DNA from: Phylloscopus collybita
Lineage: Eukaryota; Chordata; Aves; Passeriformes; Phylloscopidae
Direction of reading: 5' to 3'
Assembly: GCA_027886175.1 (NCBI GenBank)
Contig: JAJNNQ010000003.1
Coordinates: forward strand, 10,078,001 to 10,142,000
Length of the DNA: 64,000 nucleotides
Below are positions 48,101 to 59,821 of this stretch, one piece after another. Within the stretch, counting starts at the first letter, position 1. Each line of letters begins with the position of its first letter. A program made the position numbers and the translations under genes. Under the pieces are notes generated by a model. That model was not told the DNA's origin, made no database searches, and saw only the letters and a program-made list of their open reading frames with translations.

Positions 48101-51100
48101 TCCTTGAAGGTGTACTTGGCTTGAGAAGGCTCAATTTTCCCATTGATCGGTGGTTGCACCAGTGGGCACGGGTTTCCTTTGAATAAAGAGCAAATGAAGC
48201 CAAACAGAGGAATAAATGGAGCAAATGTAAAGTCCCAGCTCTTCAACCCAGCCCATGTAGCAGAATTCTCTGAGCATCTCTGCCCTGCTTTTACTCTTAG
48301 TCTACACTGGCATGGCTCAGCCAGGCTCCTTTAGAAGGCATGGAGGCTCCATGTCTTTCCTTCAGTCTGTAATTCTCTGGCTTTGGGCATTACAAATCTG
48401 GGAGCTAATAACAGTACCTTGTGCAATTATCCTGCCCAAAATTGCTCTGCTTTGCAATATGGTCTTGTTTCAGAGCCCAGTTGTTGCAGGGAAAAAAAGA
48501 ACCCTTTGGAGGAAGGGCTCCATGTAATTTTATGCCTCTCCTATCGTGATTTCTGGAGCAGATCCTTTCTGGGGACAGGATTATGGACCACCAAACTCAT
48601 GATGTCCACCTGCAGGCTTTATGAAGCCCTTCCCATTCCCAAGCCCAGCAAAGAGAGGAAAGCAGCAGGAGTTACCAATTGCTGTGTATGACAACTTCCA
48701 GCCCCTGTTCTCTCCAGAGTTGTCACTGTGGAAGCGGATCTGCACGCTGTTGGTTTGGGTCTCAATGCGTCCTGGGGACTTTTCTCCACAGAAAGGTCCA
48801 AACTCCTTTTGGCCTGCTTTGATCTGCCAAGGCAAAGATGAGTGGGTGATTTGAGGGGGCTCTTTGATCCCTGAGGGGCTGGAGAGGGGCTTAAGCACCA
48901 TGTGCTGAGGGGATGTGAACAGAAAGAGGGTTACTGTTGGCTAGAAGGGTCACAAGCAGATGTGGTAAGAGACATGGGGTCAATAGAGCACAGGGCTCCT
49001 GCTGATTCCATCATCCCTGTTTAGTAACTGGGGCGATTTTGATCCCATCACCAGGGCACCGGGGACACAAAGGTGAGTACGAGAGGAGGAGAGCGCAGAG
49101 CCCAGCTCACCTTGATGTGGTCATATGGACAGGTCACCTCGGGGTGGTCTTCCACATCAAAGCTGTCCTCGAAGTTCAGGGTGATGAAGAAGCCCTCCTC
49201 CAGCTCGATCCTGTACAGGCAGTCTGAGCTCTTGGGGTAGGGGCTGGGGAAGTCGGCGCTGGTGATCACCCCGCTCCTCTGGGTGTAGAGGTTGTCACTG
49301 CACTCCACTGAAACACAGCCGTGGCTCCATCAGGGCCCTGACAGGCATGACCCAGCCCTGACCATACTCAGGAATCCTCCCAGTGGAGTGGGGTCTGTTG
49401 GGTTGGATCCATGGATTCCAGATACGGGTACATGGATCTCAAATATGTGTCCGTGCAAGGAGACTCTCACACATCCAACTTCCAAATATGCCCCATGGCA
49501 CAGGAGTCCTGGTCTGAGAGCTAGTCCCAGCTAATCTACCTGATGCAGATTCAGAGCATCTAAAGGGACTAAATCTTTTCATTTCCCTGACTTGAGGAGA
49601 TCTATAGAGCTTAGCTGAGCCCCTGGGAGAAGGAGTCCCAGACTACTGGTTTGTAGGGGAAGAGGCACCTCACACCCCTTCTGGCAACAAAAAAGGGTCG
49701 TTTTGCCTGTGCTTGGTAGGTGTGATGCCTACTCAGGGGCCCTCTGTGTGCCCATCCCTGTGTCTGGGCTGTGCCTGTGGTACCTTTGCAGGTCCTGTTG
49801 TCCGAGTGGAGGATGTAGCCAAACCTGCAGGAGCAGTAGTACCCGCCAATGTAGTTGTGGCAGTAGTGGTCACAAGCCAGCTCCTCATCACTCTTCTCCA
49901 GGCACTCATCCACATCTAGAATGGAGTTAACAAGGAAGGGAGGTCACCCTGAAGCTCTCCACATGTCACTCCTCGTGGGGACTTTTGCCACAACACCGAG
50001 AAATCTGTTATCCCATGTGGTGGATCACACGAGCACCCAGTGAGTCCCACATGGCCCAAGGGCTGCACACGAGTTCTTCTCTTGCCAGGGAGCTCAAGGC
50101 TGACCTGGGATGTGGTCTCTGCACATCTGGTTCCCTATCCCAGCAAGCTGGCCCTGCAGGCTCCAATGCTGCTTACCCACAGCGGTGTAATGGGCATCAA
50201 AGCCGGTGAAACGTTCCTCGTTGGAGAAGTCAGACCTGAAGGTGAGCCCCATGTAGGGCCCTGGGGACAGGATCACTTGCTGTCCTGGAGCCTGCTCTGT
50301 GTCTGTTGTCTCCCTGCCACAGAAGGTTGCCAGCTCCTGGTCCTCAGTTTCAATCTGTTAGCAGAAAGAAGGGGTGAGCCTGGAGAGCCTGCTGTGTGTT
50401 CCCTGAGGAGGTCAGGCTGGGACTGGAATCATCTTCTGTGTCCAGGAGCTGATGCCTCTGCCTGTGCTTGCCCAGGCTGGCCCCTGCCAGGACTCACCAG
50501 TGTCTCCATGAGGCACAGGGACTCAGGTTTGCCTGGAGGCACCTCTGAGGCAGATGCCAAGAGCAGGTGGCATCCAGGACGTAGGGAGGAGCTGGGGGGT
50601 GTACGGGGAGGATGCAGGGTGGGAGCCCATTTGGGAGGTGGGATGAAGACATGGCGCAGCAGTGCAGAAGAAGGGGTGTAAAAATCAGCCCTGGGCTGTG
50701 TCATTCCCACTCAGAGCTGGTGGTACCTGAGATGCTTCCCCTCACTTCTTCCCATGGCTCAAACACTGATCAGAACAGCAAGCATCTGTGTGAGGGGCCT
50801 AGAGGAGCCCCTGCCTATTGGTTTTGCATCAGCTCAAAGCAGCAGCTGTAATTTGTTTCTGTCCCCTGGGCTGCCTTGGACAAGCTCGGCCCTGTCCCTC
50901 CCACCCAGGCTCTCTGTCTGGCTCCAGAGCTGTGGTTCCAGGCACTGCTGGGACTCTGACCATGCACCCAGAGGGCTGAGGAAGGGGAGTGATGAGCCAG
51001 GGTACCCTGTTGTTTTATCAGCACATTCAGTAGTCTCTGTGTGCATCCCTTTAAAACACAGCCTTATCTGTGCCTTAAAGCGCTATAATCCCTGCAGAAA

Positions 51101-54100
51101 AACTTCCAGTTTTGCCTGGAAATCCTCTCCTTTCCTTTTTCCTTGCCATTTTCTCCAGCACTGATCCACCTCCTTCTCCTACACATCCCAACCTGTCTCA
51201 GCCAGGACCTCTCCCAGGCAGTTCCCAGCACCCTGCCTGCTTTCCCCCTGGGGATTTGAATATGAATAAGCCTCAGCAGAGGAATGTGATGAACACCACC
51301 AGCCAGCCCACCACTGCTCGAGCCAAGCCACTGCTATTGAGGCTGTAATGAAGTCCACAGCCCCCCAGTACATGCCTGGGGAAAACAGTCATCTGGGAGG
51401 GAGGCACATGGGGTCCTGGAGGTGTTGGAATTCTGTCCCTGGCTTGCTTGGCCTCAGCAAGGCCCTGAGAGCCTTCTCTGGCTCCATCCCTATCACCTAG
51501 AGACCCTCAGGATGTGCCTGCTGGGGAGGGTCTGGGGCTGAAAGGGAAATTTCCCAGAGCTGAACAAACAGGCGGAAACTCGTTCACGCCAGGGAAAGCC
51601 AACATGGAAATGGCAACTCAGCATGCCTTGACATTGCCTCCAGATATTTTCCATCCTCTCATACAAGCTAGAGCTGGCCAGAAAAGAGAGACACTTTCCA
51701 ATGATAAATTTTGGGAATTTTGAGAAAAAACACGCACCCTGCTTTGGGGACAAAAACCCAATTGATTTTTTTTTTTTTTTTGTAACAGCGTTCTGGGGCA
51801 AAAAAAAAGGAAAACAAGTAATTTGGGCTCCATCTGGTTTCAATCCCTTTGAAATATACTGTGGTGCTTTAGAATTGCTTTTAAATCTGAAAGATTGTTT
51901 TGAAATGAAATAGTGTTTCAGGCTGAAAAACAGGAGTGCCATCACCAGAAGCAAAGGGAAAAGGCATTTCAGCCCCGATGCGCAGACAGGGACACAGCCT
52001 CTTCCACAGAACATGCTTTTTCTTGAGGAAATCTGTGGGAAGGAGGAATTTCCAGCCAGCTGCTCTCAGTGGGGCTGTCACCTCTGCCAGGACCCAAGAG
52101 CCACCGTGTGGGATCCCCAGTCCTTGCCTTCAGCCCCAGAGAGTGCAGGACCTGCAGCGCAGCATTCCCAAAGGGCAGGAAAATCTTCCCAGTGCCCTGA
52201 GTCTCGGCTGGAGGATGCTCCAGCCGTGGGGCCAGCCCCAACACTGCCCCCAGCATCCCTGGATACAGCCCTGGAGCGGCAGGATGTGCCCCGGGAGGGC
52301 TGTGCTCTCCTCACTGGAGGTATCCACAGCCCCTTATCTGAGACGGGTCCCATGCCCCGAGCCACAGGGAGCAGAGGCAGCCCTTCAGCAGTAAACTAAA
52401 CAGAAAGGTCATCATCCCTGGTTAATATTTGCTGCTTCTGCTGGGGACTGTATACTTTTTTGTAGATCATTTACATCCAGCGAGCGGGCTGGTAATTAAA
52501 TCCTGCTTGTTTGTTTGGAGTTTCTCCCTCTCGGGTCACGATGTCGACGTTTTCACTAGAGAAGATGTGTCCCTGAGGGAAATATCAATTGCCACAGAGA
52601 AATTCCCTATAAAAATACGCTGAAAGAATCCTCCTTTGAAAAATAAAATGTAACAACACCCTTGTGCCTTAAATTTACCCTTGCCAATGCCTCCTGCTGC
52701 CTTCCCTGTTTCTTCTTGCATACTCAGTCCCTCTTTAAGATTTCTGCCCTTCTGGATGGAGGCAGATTGGAGTCCCTCTCTGGCTGTAGCTCTACCCCTC
52801 TGCATTTTGGCCGGGGCTGTGGCTAAGGGGTGTCCCAAGCTGTGGGGCCCCTCTCTGCCCCACACTGATTCCCCCCTTGGGGGCAGGAGCTGGGATGCCC
52901 TAGCTGACAGGAAAAGGAGGCTGCCCCAGGGTATGGGCTGTTGGGGGAGCACTGATGCTCGGGAGGTGCCTCCTGCAGCCAGGGGGTTAATGAAGCGCCA
53001 GAAGCACCGAGGGGAATTTGGCCCGGCAGTTTGGTGTCTGCTGCCGGGGAGGAGAGGAGCAGGCAGTCGGCAATACGGAAACGCAGCCGCCACCAGCCCC
53101 CCCCCCCCTCCAGCCCTCCAGGAATGCACTAATTGGACTGATGAAGGCCAAACATACCACTTGTAATATATATAAATGGCTCATTAGGCAGGGAAATGGC
53201 AGCGCGGGGCTGAAGACACTGGGAACATGACATGGGGAGGAGACGCTCGGAGCCAGGGCAGGGCACGGAGCGGCCCCGCAGAGTGCGGCGAGAAGGCAAC
53301 ACCCAGAGCGACGGGGCTTCTTTTCCACAATGCTGCTGCTACTGACTGTTGGGAAGGAAGCAGGGACAGCCCCTGCAAAAGCCTCCTGGAGATCTAAGTC
53401 TCCTGGAGATCTTCTCCCCAAGATGCATCGAGGGTCCTTTCATATGCAAACATGAAATAGCCCTGAATTTCCCTGGTGGCAGCCCCGCTATGGGTGACAA
53501 GAGGATGGCTGGTTTCCTGTGCTGTGGATTTGTCTTGGCGTCCAGACTGTCTCCCCTCAACTCATGGCAGCTGCACCCACATGCACTACTTCTTCCCTGG
53601 AGGGGCTGGGGGTAAAAAGAGACCAGGCAGGACGCTGGGGTGCTGCAAGAGCTGATGATTTGTTTCCATGAATGGTCTTCCTCCTCCTCCTCCTGCACTG
53701 TCCCCAGTGGCCCAGGGGAATGGCCAGTGCCACCAGACACCTCTGCAGAGAGCTATTAGGATGGCGAAGACAAGCAGCAAAGCCCTGGGCTTCTCCCTTC
53801 TCCCAGCTGCCTTCTGGGGTTCAAAGTGTGCTCCTTTTGGGACCCCACACTCCCACAGAATGAATGACTCCCTGGCTGGGGCTGGCTGACAGGACCAAAG
53901 GAGGATGCTCTCCTCCTGAACCCACAGTGCATGCCAAACCTTGATTTGTGGTTTTTCTCCCTCGCTTGAACAGAGGGAGGTGTGCATGGATCCTGATCTT
54001 GAAGCCCCAGGCTGTGCATGTACTGCCCTAAATAAAAAACTAAGCTTGTTCCTGGTCCTGCATGTCCCTCACCAGTGCCTCATCAATCATTGACAGGGTG

Positions 54101-57100
54101 TCCCCCCATCTCCATTCCAATCAAGGAGCTGGCTGGAGCTGGCTGCCAAGCTCTTGGGGGCTGGTTTCATTCCAGGGCTTGACTGAGCAATGTGCAAAAC
54201 CTCATAGACAGGTCCCCAGGCTCAGACCTCTGTAATAAGCTTGGAGATTTACTCATGATGGCCCCTTAAAAGCCAGGCTTTCAACTGAATCCAAGTTCAT
54301 TTCCCATCTCCCTGCCATAGTGCTCCTCAGTGACACTGTTCAAGTAATTTAACCTGATTTTCTAGTCAGGACTGTGGCTTTTTGGGTGCCCTGGGCCAGT
54401 GATGCAGGCTTGCAAACCATGGTGAAAACCTCTGCAAATGAGGAACCCCCAAACTGGTTCCCTGCGGATGGTGATGAGCTGGGCAGAGCCTGCTGGGCAG
54501 CACAGCAAAGGGAAGGAGCAGGAAGAGGGCAGCCCAGGGTGGGTGGCTGCTCCATCCCTGTCCACATGCACCTGGCAGGTGGCTGACAGCAGCCATCCAT
54601 AACCTGAGGAGAGGCTGTATCCAATGTGCTGAGGCCCAGAGTTTGGCTTCCCAGCATGTGACTGGAGTTTTCTACCTGCATGGGGGGCTTCTCCAGGTGG
54701 GTGTTTTGGGCGTGGCTGTTCCTCCCATTCCTCCTGGCTCACTTCCTTACTGAAATGCAACTCCTCTGCCATCCCCATTTGCATGAACAAGCCTCCCATG
54801 CTGTGAGCATTTCTTTAGGAGCCACGTTCTTTTTATATATACACACACTCGCAAGCGTGCATATATATAAATAAACAGCTATTGTTTTAATTAGCCATTG
54901 TTTCAGAGCTCTGGAAACTGTTCCCTTCTGCAGACCACCCTGAAGGCGGTGGTCTGTGCAGGTTTACAGCTCAGATCACCCTGAACTTGCCACTTGGGAT
55001 GAGTTTCTACATCGCTTAAGAGCTTGGATGTGTGGGCAGCCAGGGAGTGAGGGAAGCAAAGGCCAGGGCACAGGTGCTTTTTGCCTGTCCTGAATTGAGG
55101 CCCCAACTGCTCAGCCCATTTTTAACCTCCTTCTTATGGCAGTCAAGATGATGAAGACCCTGAACAAACAAGAAGGTGTTTCTCCACACACACAGAGGCA
55201 TATAATCATATTTTTAACCTGTCCAACTCTCTGGCATGTGGTGCTGCAGGTGTAAGTTACCCATGAGCTCAGAAAGCAATGGTACAAGTTCATAGATGGG
55301 GAATCCATTGAGCACAATGGAACACAGAGATCTGCCTGTTTCTGAGCTTCCTCACTGGCACCAGCAGAATATTACAGCAAAGGACCTGTGTGTGCCAGGT
55401 GTATGGTTATATTCTGTAGCCACTGTGGCCTCTGTCAAAGAGGGGACTGGTACTGTTTTTACACCTTGCACTGGTGCAAACAGAGCTGGACACACAAACC
55501 TGAGGAGGAAAACAGCCACAGAGTCATTCATTGCTCTCCTTAATGTTTTCTAAGCCAGTGGTTTAGTAGCATCAAGATTGCACCCTTACCCAGCAGGGGA
55601 ACCTCTGGATCTCCCGTAATCCATCCATTTTCATCATGTTTCAAATGTAATTCTGTGGTGGAGACTCAGCAAGCTGAGTTACAGCCTCAAGCAAATTTAT
55701 ACAGCTGAGATCTAAATCCCTGTGAAAAATACCGCCTTCTTATGGAAATCCAGGGGCAGGGAGAGCCATGGTGCCAAGTTGGCAGCGTGGCCAAATAACA
55801 GGGAGCCTTATGAAAAAGGAAAAAAGAGGAGGGGGTGAAGGGTGGGAGGAGGGGTAAAGCTTGGAATGGGGAAAGTTTCCAAGAAATCTGTTCCTTGAGC
55901 TTATTGGGGTTTTAAAGCAATATATCTCTATATATGTCCCTGGGCCCTTGTGCCTGGAGAAGATCCAGGAGAAGCAGAAAGAGCTAATCAAACCTCAGTG
56001 AGAGCTGTTAGTAGCAGAGTGAGCACCAGCACAAAGGGGAAATTAAAGCAGGGAGCAACAGATCCTAGAGGAAAAAACACACAAATGTTTTCTTTGTTTT
56101 CTTAGGGCAAGAATAAAACAATAATTTCAATTATCTGGCAACTAGCACCAGGGCCAAGTTCTGTGCTTCCAGACCTGGGAGCAAGCTCCACCTGCCTCTG
56201 TGTGGAGGGGCAGGGTGGAGCTTGTCCTGGGTGATGATGTATGGTGCATGAAAGTATGTTCAGCCAGGCAACCTAGAAAGCACCTGCCAGAAGCACCACA
56301 CTTGAACATTTTCAAAGATATGGAGAGCTGCCCTTGTCCTGCATGAGAAGGAAAGCCCTGCTTGGAGAAACCTGTGGTGTAAAGGCAAAGTTGCCCTGGG
56401 GCACTGCATTGTGTGGCCACCACAGTTTGGGGTGGGTTACCACCCAGCAGTGAAGCAGACTGAAATATTTGGATGTTTTGGCCATGACAGCTCCCTGGAA
56501 ACTGCCATAGCAGCCTCAAGCTCATGTCTAACCTTTCCCTTTTGTTTCCCATGGGGCTGGACAGGATGTCCCAATAGCTTGCAAGGCCTGGCCAGGGATC
56601 CAGGCTGGCTGCAAGAGGCACCCACAGCCATGGCCTGACAAAGTGTGCCTGGCTCAGGGGTTTTCCTTGCTGGCATCAGAGTGGCACAAACTGCTGTTTA
56701 GCCACAGATGTTTTATCAGCCTATAGGTGTGAAAATCCCATTGGGTGCAGTAAGAATTAGGTGACAAAATACTTTCAGAAATTTGTTCCTCTGTGGGTAA
56801 GCTCTGACTCTGGTGTCCCACTCGCTGTTGGTCCAATGGATGCTGCCAGCTTACCTGTGTTCTCCCTGTGGTTCACTGGACTGACAACTCCTGAGCCCAA
56901 TAAAATGGGGAAAACTGTCTTGTTCCCAGCTTTTCCAGTGGGATCCATAACCTCCACTACTGTATCTCAGCTGGCCAAGCAGCTCTGCTGTCTACCCCAC
57001 CATCTGCCCTGAGATGTCACTGCTCACCTTCACATAGTCATATTCACAGAGGTAGGATGACTCCAAGTCAAAATGCATGAAGTACAGCTTGATTTTAAAT

Positions 57101-59259
57101 CCATCAGGCACAGAGATGTTCCACGTCATTTCCGAGTCACTGGGATAGGAGTCGGGGAAGTTGGGAGACTGGATCTCCCCAAACATGTCTGTCAGCTCCA
57201 CAGCATCTGCCACACAGAGCAGCAAGGCACAGAAGGGCCAGGCCAGGGGGTACCTGGAACACACACATGAGGAGATGGAATGAAACTCTGGCAGTGACAA
57301 TACCTGTGGAAGGCTCATCTCTTTTCCCAAGTGGATGGTGCAAGAGGAGGTGCAGCACCGTGGCACCACGAGCAACCCCTGGGACGTGGAGATGGGATCT
57401 GCTTGCAGCTCCCATGAGGGGAAAGCCCCTTTGAAAGGTGGGTGCCACAGGTGCCACAAGTGATATAAAGGCACTTCCACAGCTCCCAGCCAACCTGAGG
57501 TGCCATCAGGAGCTCAGTGTTTCCCATGCTTCTGGGAGCAGCAGCCATTGGCAACACATCTGTAAACTAATGGAAGAATAAACATAAGCATGCTTAATAA
57601 AATAATGATGCTTTCTAAATCGATTCAGTGAAAGCATCATGGCAATAACTGCTAAGCATCATCATCATCATCATCATCATTATTATTATTATTATCACTG
57701 CTGAGCCTCATCCTGCCAGATTGGGATCATTAGCTCTCAATAAAGAGCACACATCTTTGCAGCTGGGCAAAGATGGAACCAGGCCTCAGCTTTGCAACCC
57801 TGCACGTTACACTCTACCCTCTTCTCTTCTCTTCTCTTCTCTTCTCTTCTCTTCTCTTCTCTTCTCTTCTCTTCTCTTCTCTTCTCTTCTCTTCTCTTCT
57901 CTTCTCTTCTCTTCTCTTCTCTTCTCTTCTCTTTTCTCTTCTCTTCTCTTCTCTTCTCTTCTCTTCTCTTCTCTTCTCTTCTCTTCTCTTCTCTTTTCTC
58001 TTCTCTTCCCCTCAAAATGGAGAAGCACACGGAGGCTGGGATCCATAAAGATGTTTTGTCATCAAACCCATCTTTTAAAAAATCTCAGTCTGAAGAGTTT
58101 GTCCCAACTTGTTACAAACGTATTTATTCCAGAGGAGGGCAGAGAGAACAGGTAAATCTGTGGTGGTCCAGCTGACTTCACAGCAGCCTCGAGCTTCATT
58201 TGACATGAAAGGGAGCATAACCTGAGTATTCCTCTGTGTAAGGAGAGAACACCACCTGTGCTGGAGGTGTGAACACAAAAGCCTCTGCTATTGCACAGGA
58301 CCCAGAAAGAGGAGCAGACCTCAGGCTCTTTACACGTGGTGGAGCATACAAAGGAAAAGAGGCATGCAGGAAATAAGAGCTTTTAGAGATGAAAATTTCT
58401 GAAATAGGCATTAAGGCCTGGCAAAGGCTTGTAGGTGTATACAAAAGACATTGGAACTACTCACACATACATGTACACCTGGTTTCAAAATCAGGGCTTG
58501 ATTTAGGTGTGCTGGTGAGGAAATTGAAGCTGCATGAGTGGATTATTTTTAGCCTGTCTGTGTTCTTCCAAAACCAGGGAAGTAAATTTCTGGGGTTCAT
58601 TTGTGTAGTGCCATCACTTTTCTCAGCTCTTCATTACAAAGAAAAGTAAATGGGAGCTGAGAAATTTGGATTGATTTTTCTTTCAAGCAGACTGAAGTTG
58701 AACATGCCCTTTTCTGACAGCTTCTCTGAAACCACAAAAATGTGTGAAGGGAAAAACTGTTACTCCTCTGGTGGGAGTACATGCACGGGGCTGGATGCTG
58801 AGCTGGTGTAAATGGGCATCCTCTCCTCCATTTCAACAGGCTGTTTTCTTGGGCGGCTCTGCTTTCCCCGGAGGAGGGGAGACAAAAACAGCATCAAACT
58901 TCTTCCCCATGACAAAGTCTTAAACCTCACGTGGAAGTGATAAATGACCGTGGTGTGCACAGAAACCTGAAGCCCGTGCGGCAGGTCCCACCTGGCTCGC
59001 ACCTTTTCCGACCGTGGCAGAGCCGTGCCCATGCCAGGATGTCCCTCTGGCTTTGCTGGGATGCCGGCGTGCCAGCTGGGCTGCGGCACGAAGCCGGGGC
59101 GTGAGCATTGCCTTGTTCGCTCGGGGATAGGGGGCCTGGAGCCGCGGTCATCACCGAGAAACCTTCCTGGGCAGGACGGGCCCCCCCTGCCCGGCCGTGC
59201 CCGGAGCCCGCGGGCTGCGGGGGCCCGGGCTCAGCCCGCCGCGGAGCTACTCACCTCAT
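38268..59259 (-). CDS. MASP1: MASP1 gene, MASP-3 form: mannan-binding lectin-associated serine protease 3
   Basis: MASP-3 is a secreted plasma protease that binds lectins (MBL, ficolins) and cleaves pro-factor D, linking lectin and alternative complement pathways. Eleven coding exons on the minus strand are 59259-59255, 57253-57028, 50354-50177, 49915-49784, 49307-49111, 48823-48676, 48176-48058, 47204-47126, 42831-42694, 41732-41658 and 39163-38268. They sum to 2,193 nt, or 730 residues plus stop; human MASP-3 has 728. Domains in order: signal peptide 1-19, CUB1 about 20-137, calcium-binding EGF about 138-181, CUB2 about 182-295, CCP1 about 298-361, CCP2 about 364-432, and protease from Ile448. 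Predicted activation is at Arg447-Ile448. The catalytic triad is His495, Asp551 and Ser664; Asp658 makes the pocket trypsin-like. All junctions keep phase and have GT-AG ends. No exons for the MASP-1 protease domain were found. Confidence 0.95.
41658..41732 (-). CDS. MASP1: MASP1 exon 10, second half of CCP2
   Basis: A 75-nt exon encoding [20 protein letters not shown] and PSCRP. It supplies the last cysteines of CCP2 and joins the protease exon in phase through a Val codon. Confidence 0.92.
42694..42831 (-). CDS. MASP1: MASP1 exon 9, first half of CCP2
   Basis: Encodes [20 protein letters not shown] then [20 protein letters not shown]. The [10 protein letters not shown] block is characteristic of MASP-1/3 CCP2. 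Confidence 0.95.
42832..47125. other. MASP1 intron 8
   Basis: A 4.3-kb intron containing a CTC triplet run and a GC-richer block at 44.8-45.6 kb with long overlapping open frames on both strands. Those frames show no known domain and I regard them as chance in GC-rich sequence. Confidence 0.6.
44628..44655. repeat. CTC trinucleotide repeat
   Basis: About nine CTC units in MASP1 intron 8. It is purine/pyrimidine asymmetric. Confidence 0.9.
47126..47204 (-). CDS. MASP1: MASP1 exon 8, second half of CCP1
   Basis: Encodes [18 protein letters not shown] and SNKVPICK. Acceptor CTACACAG, donor GTAAGG. In mammals an alternative terminal exon after this one makes the truncated MAp44; I could not find its counterpart in the following 4.3 kb intron. 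Confidence 0.95.
48058..48176 (-). CDS. MASP1: MASP1 exon 7, first half of CCP1
   Basis: Encodes [20 protein letters not shown] then [19 protein letters not shown], the start of a complement control protein (sushi) module with two of its four cysteines. Confidence 0.95.
48676..48823 (-). CDS. MASP1: MASP1 exon 6, second half of CUB2
   Basis: Encodes [20 protein letters not shown] to [19 protein letters not shown]. The [13 protein letters not shown] block is diagnostic of MASP CUB2 domains. Confidence 0.95.
49111..49307 (-). CDS. MASP1: MASP1 exon 5, first half of CUB2
   Basis: Encodes [20 protein letters not shown] to [13 protein letters not shown]. Acceptor GTTTCAG, donor GTGAGC. Confidence 0.95.
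49784..49915 (-). CDS. MASP1: MASP1 exon 4, calcium-binding EGF domain
   Basis: Encodes [18 protein letters not shown] and then [17 protein letters not shown]. It has six cysteines, the calcium-binding DVDEC start and the Asn-hydroxylation consensus CxNx4YxCxC. This domain drives MASP dimerisation with CUB1. Confidence 0.96.
50177..50354 (-). CDS. MASP1: MASP1 exon 3, second half of CUB1
   Basis: Encodes [20 protein letters not shown] to [20 protein letters not shown]. The donor is GTAAGC. It is separated from exon 2 by an intron of about 6.7 kb. Confidence 0.95.
50355..57027. other. MASP1 intron 2
   Basis: The largest MASP1 intron. I found no additional exon. It contains T and C homopolymers at about 51.77 and 53.10 kb and no recognised transposable element. 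Confidence 0.55.
57028..57253 (-). CDS. MASP1: MASP1 exon 2, signal peptide and first half of CUB1
   Basis: Encodes the hydrophobic leader [13 protein letters not shown] and then [20 protein letters not shown] through [11 protein letters not shown]. The acceptor is TGTGTTCCAG and the donor GTGAGC. CUB calcium-site residues include the Glu and Asp of CEYDYVK. Confidence 0.95.
57659..57695. repeat. CAT/ATT trinucleotide repeat
   Basis: A run of ATC units passing into ATT units within MASP1 intron 1. Confidence 0.9.
57818..58010. repeat. Pyrimidine pentanucleotide array (TTCTC)n
   Basis: About 190 bp of near-perfect CTTCT/TTCTC units, with two single-T insertions, in MASP1 intron 1. The pyrimidines are all on the plus strand, so the MASP1 pre-mRNA carries the purine strand. 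Open frames of FSSLL or REEKR repeats are artefacts. Confidence 0.97.
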
Positions 59260-59600
59260 TTTGCAGCTGCGAGAGTTTCCCGGCGGGTTCGGTGCGGAGG
59301 ATCGATGGCTCGCTTGCGGGGGACGGCTTTGCCTCTTTTCCCAAGGCTCCGCTGTCCGCCTTATCTCCGTCCGGAGATTTGCGAGCCTGTGTGCGCCTAT
59401 GTGTGTGCGCGTCTGGAGCTGCTGCCTGGCATTTTCCATGCAGGTCACGCCTTCCCGTGCCTGCAGCCGTTCCCCACGTCCAGGCAGGCAGCAGGCAGGC
59501 AGGCAGGGAGACCTGCCCGCATCCGAGCCCTCCTCCCCGCCCGCCTCTCCCTCCTCTCCGCCGCGGGGCTGCCCTGCGCTCCAGCAATCAGCGGAGTTTT
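59000..59600 (-). promoter_or_regulatory. CpG island around MASP1 exon 1
   Basis: GC- and CpG-rich sequence flanks the exon carrying the start codon. The transcription start is probably within or just above 59.3-59.6 kb. No clear TATA box was found on the minus strand. Confidence 0.6.
59255..59259 (-). CDS. MASP1: MASP1 exon 1, start codon only
   Basis: The exon reads AAAATGAG before a perfect GTGAGT donor, so it supplies only ATG and AG of the protein. Joined to the next exon it gives [15 protein letters not shown]. Human MASP1 has the same split just after the start codon. The 5' UTR extends upstream into the GC-rich island. Confidence 0.88.
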
Positions 59601-59625
59601 TGTCTTCCCTAATCTCCAGAGTTTT

Positions 59626-59644
59626 TGTGTGTGTGTGTGTGTGT
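59626..59644. repeat. TG dinucleotide repeat
   Basis: A short GT run followed by interrupted GT/CT sequence, just upstream of the MASP1 island. Confidence 0.85.
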
Positions 59645-59775
59645 CTGTGTGCCCATGCACATTGTGTTTTCTCTCTCTCTCTTTTTCCCCCCTCACAGCC
59701 TGCTTTGCCAGATGGCTAAAATTTGCCTCTCAATAGGGTCTGAGGCTCCAGCAAAAACAGAAGGCAAGAATGTGT

Positions 59776-59821
59776 GAAAAAAAAAAAGAAAAAAAAAAAA
59801 AAAAGAAGAAGAAAAAAAAAA
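59776..59821. repeat. A-rich tract
   Basis: About 45 bases of A interrupted by single G residues. On the minus strand it is T-rich and lies about 0.5 kb upstream of the MASP1 start exon. Confidence 0.9.

Noticed and set aside
52536..53129. 197-codon minus-strand frame in MASP1 intron 2
   Set aside because: No MASP or other domain; not in phase with neighbouring exons.
57721..58175. Open frames with FSSLL or REEKR repeats
   Set aside because: They arise from the TTCTC microsatellite and have no flanking gene structure.
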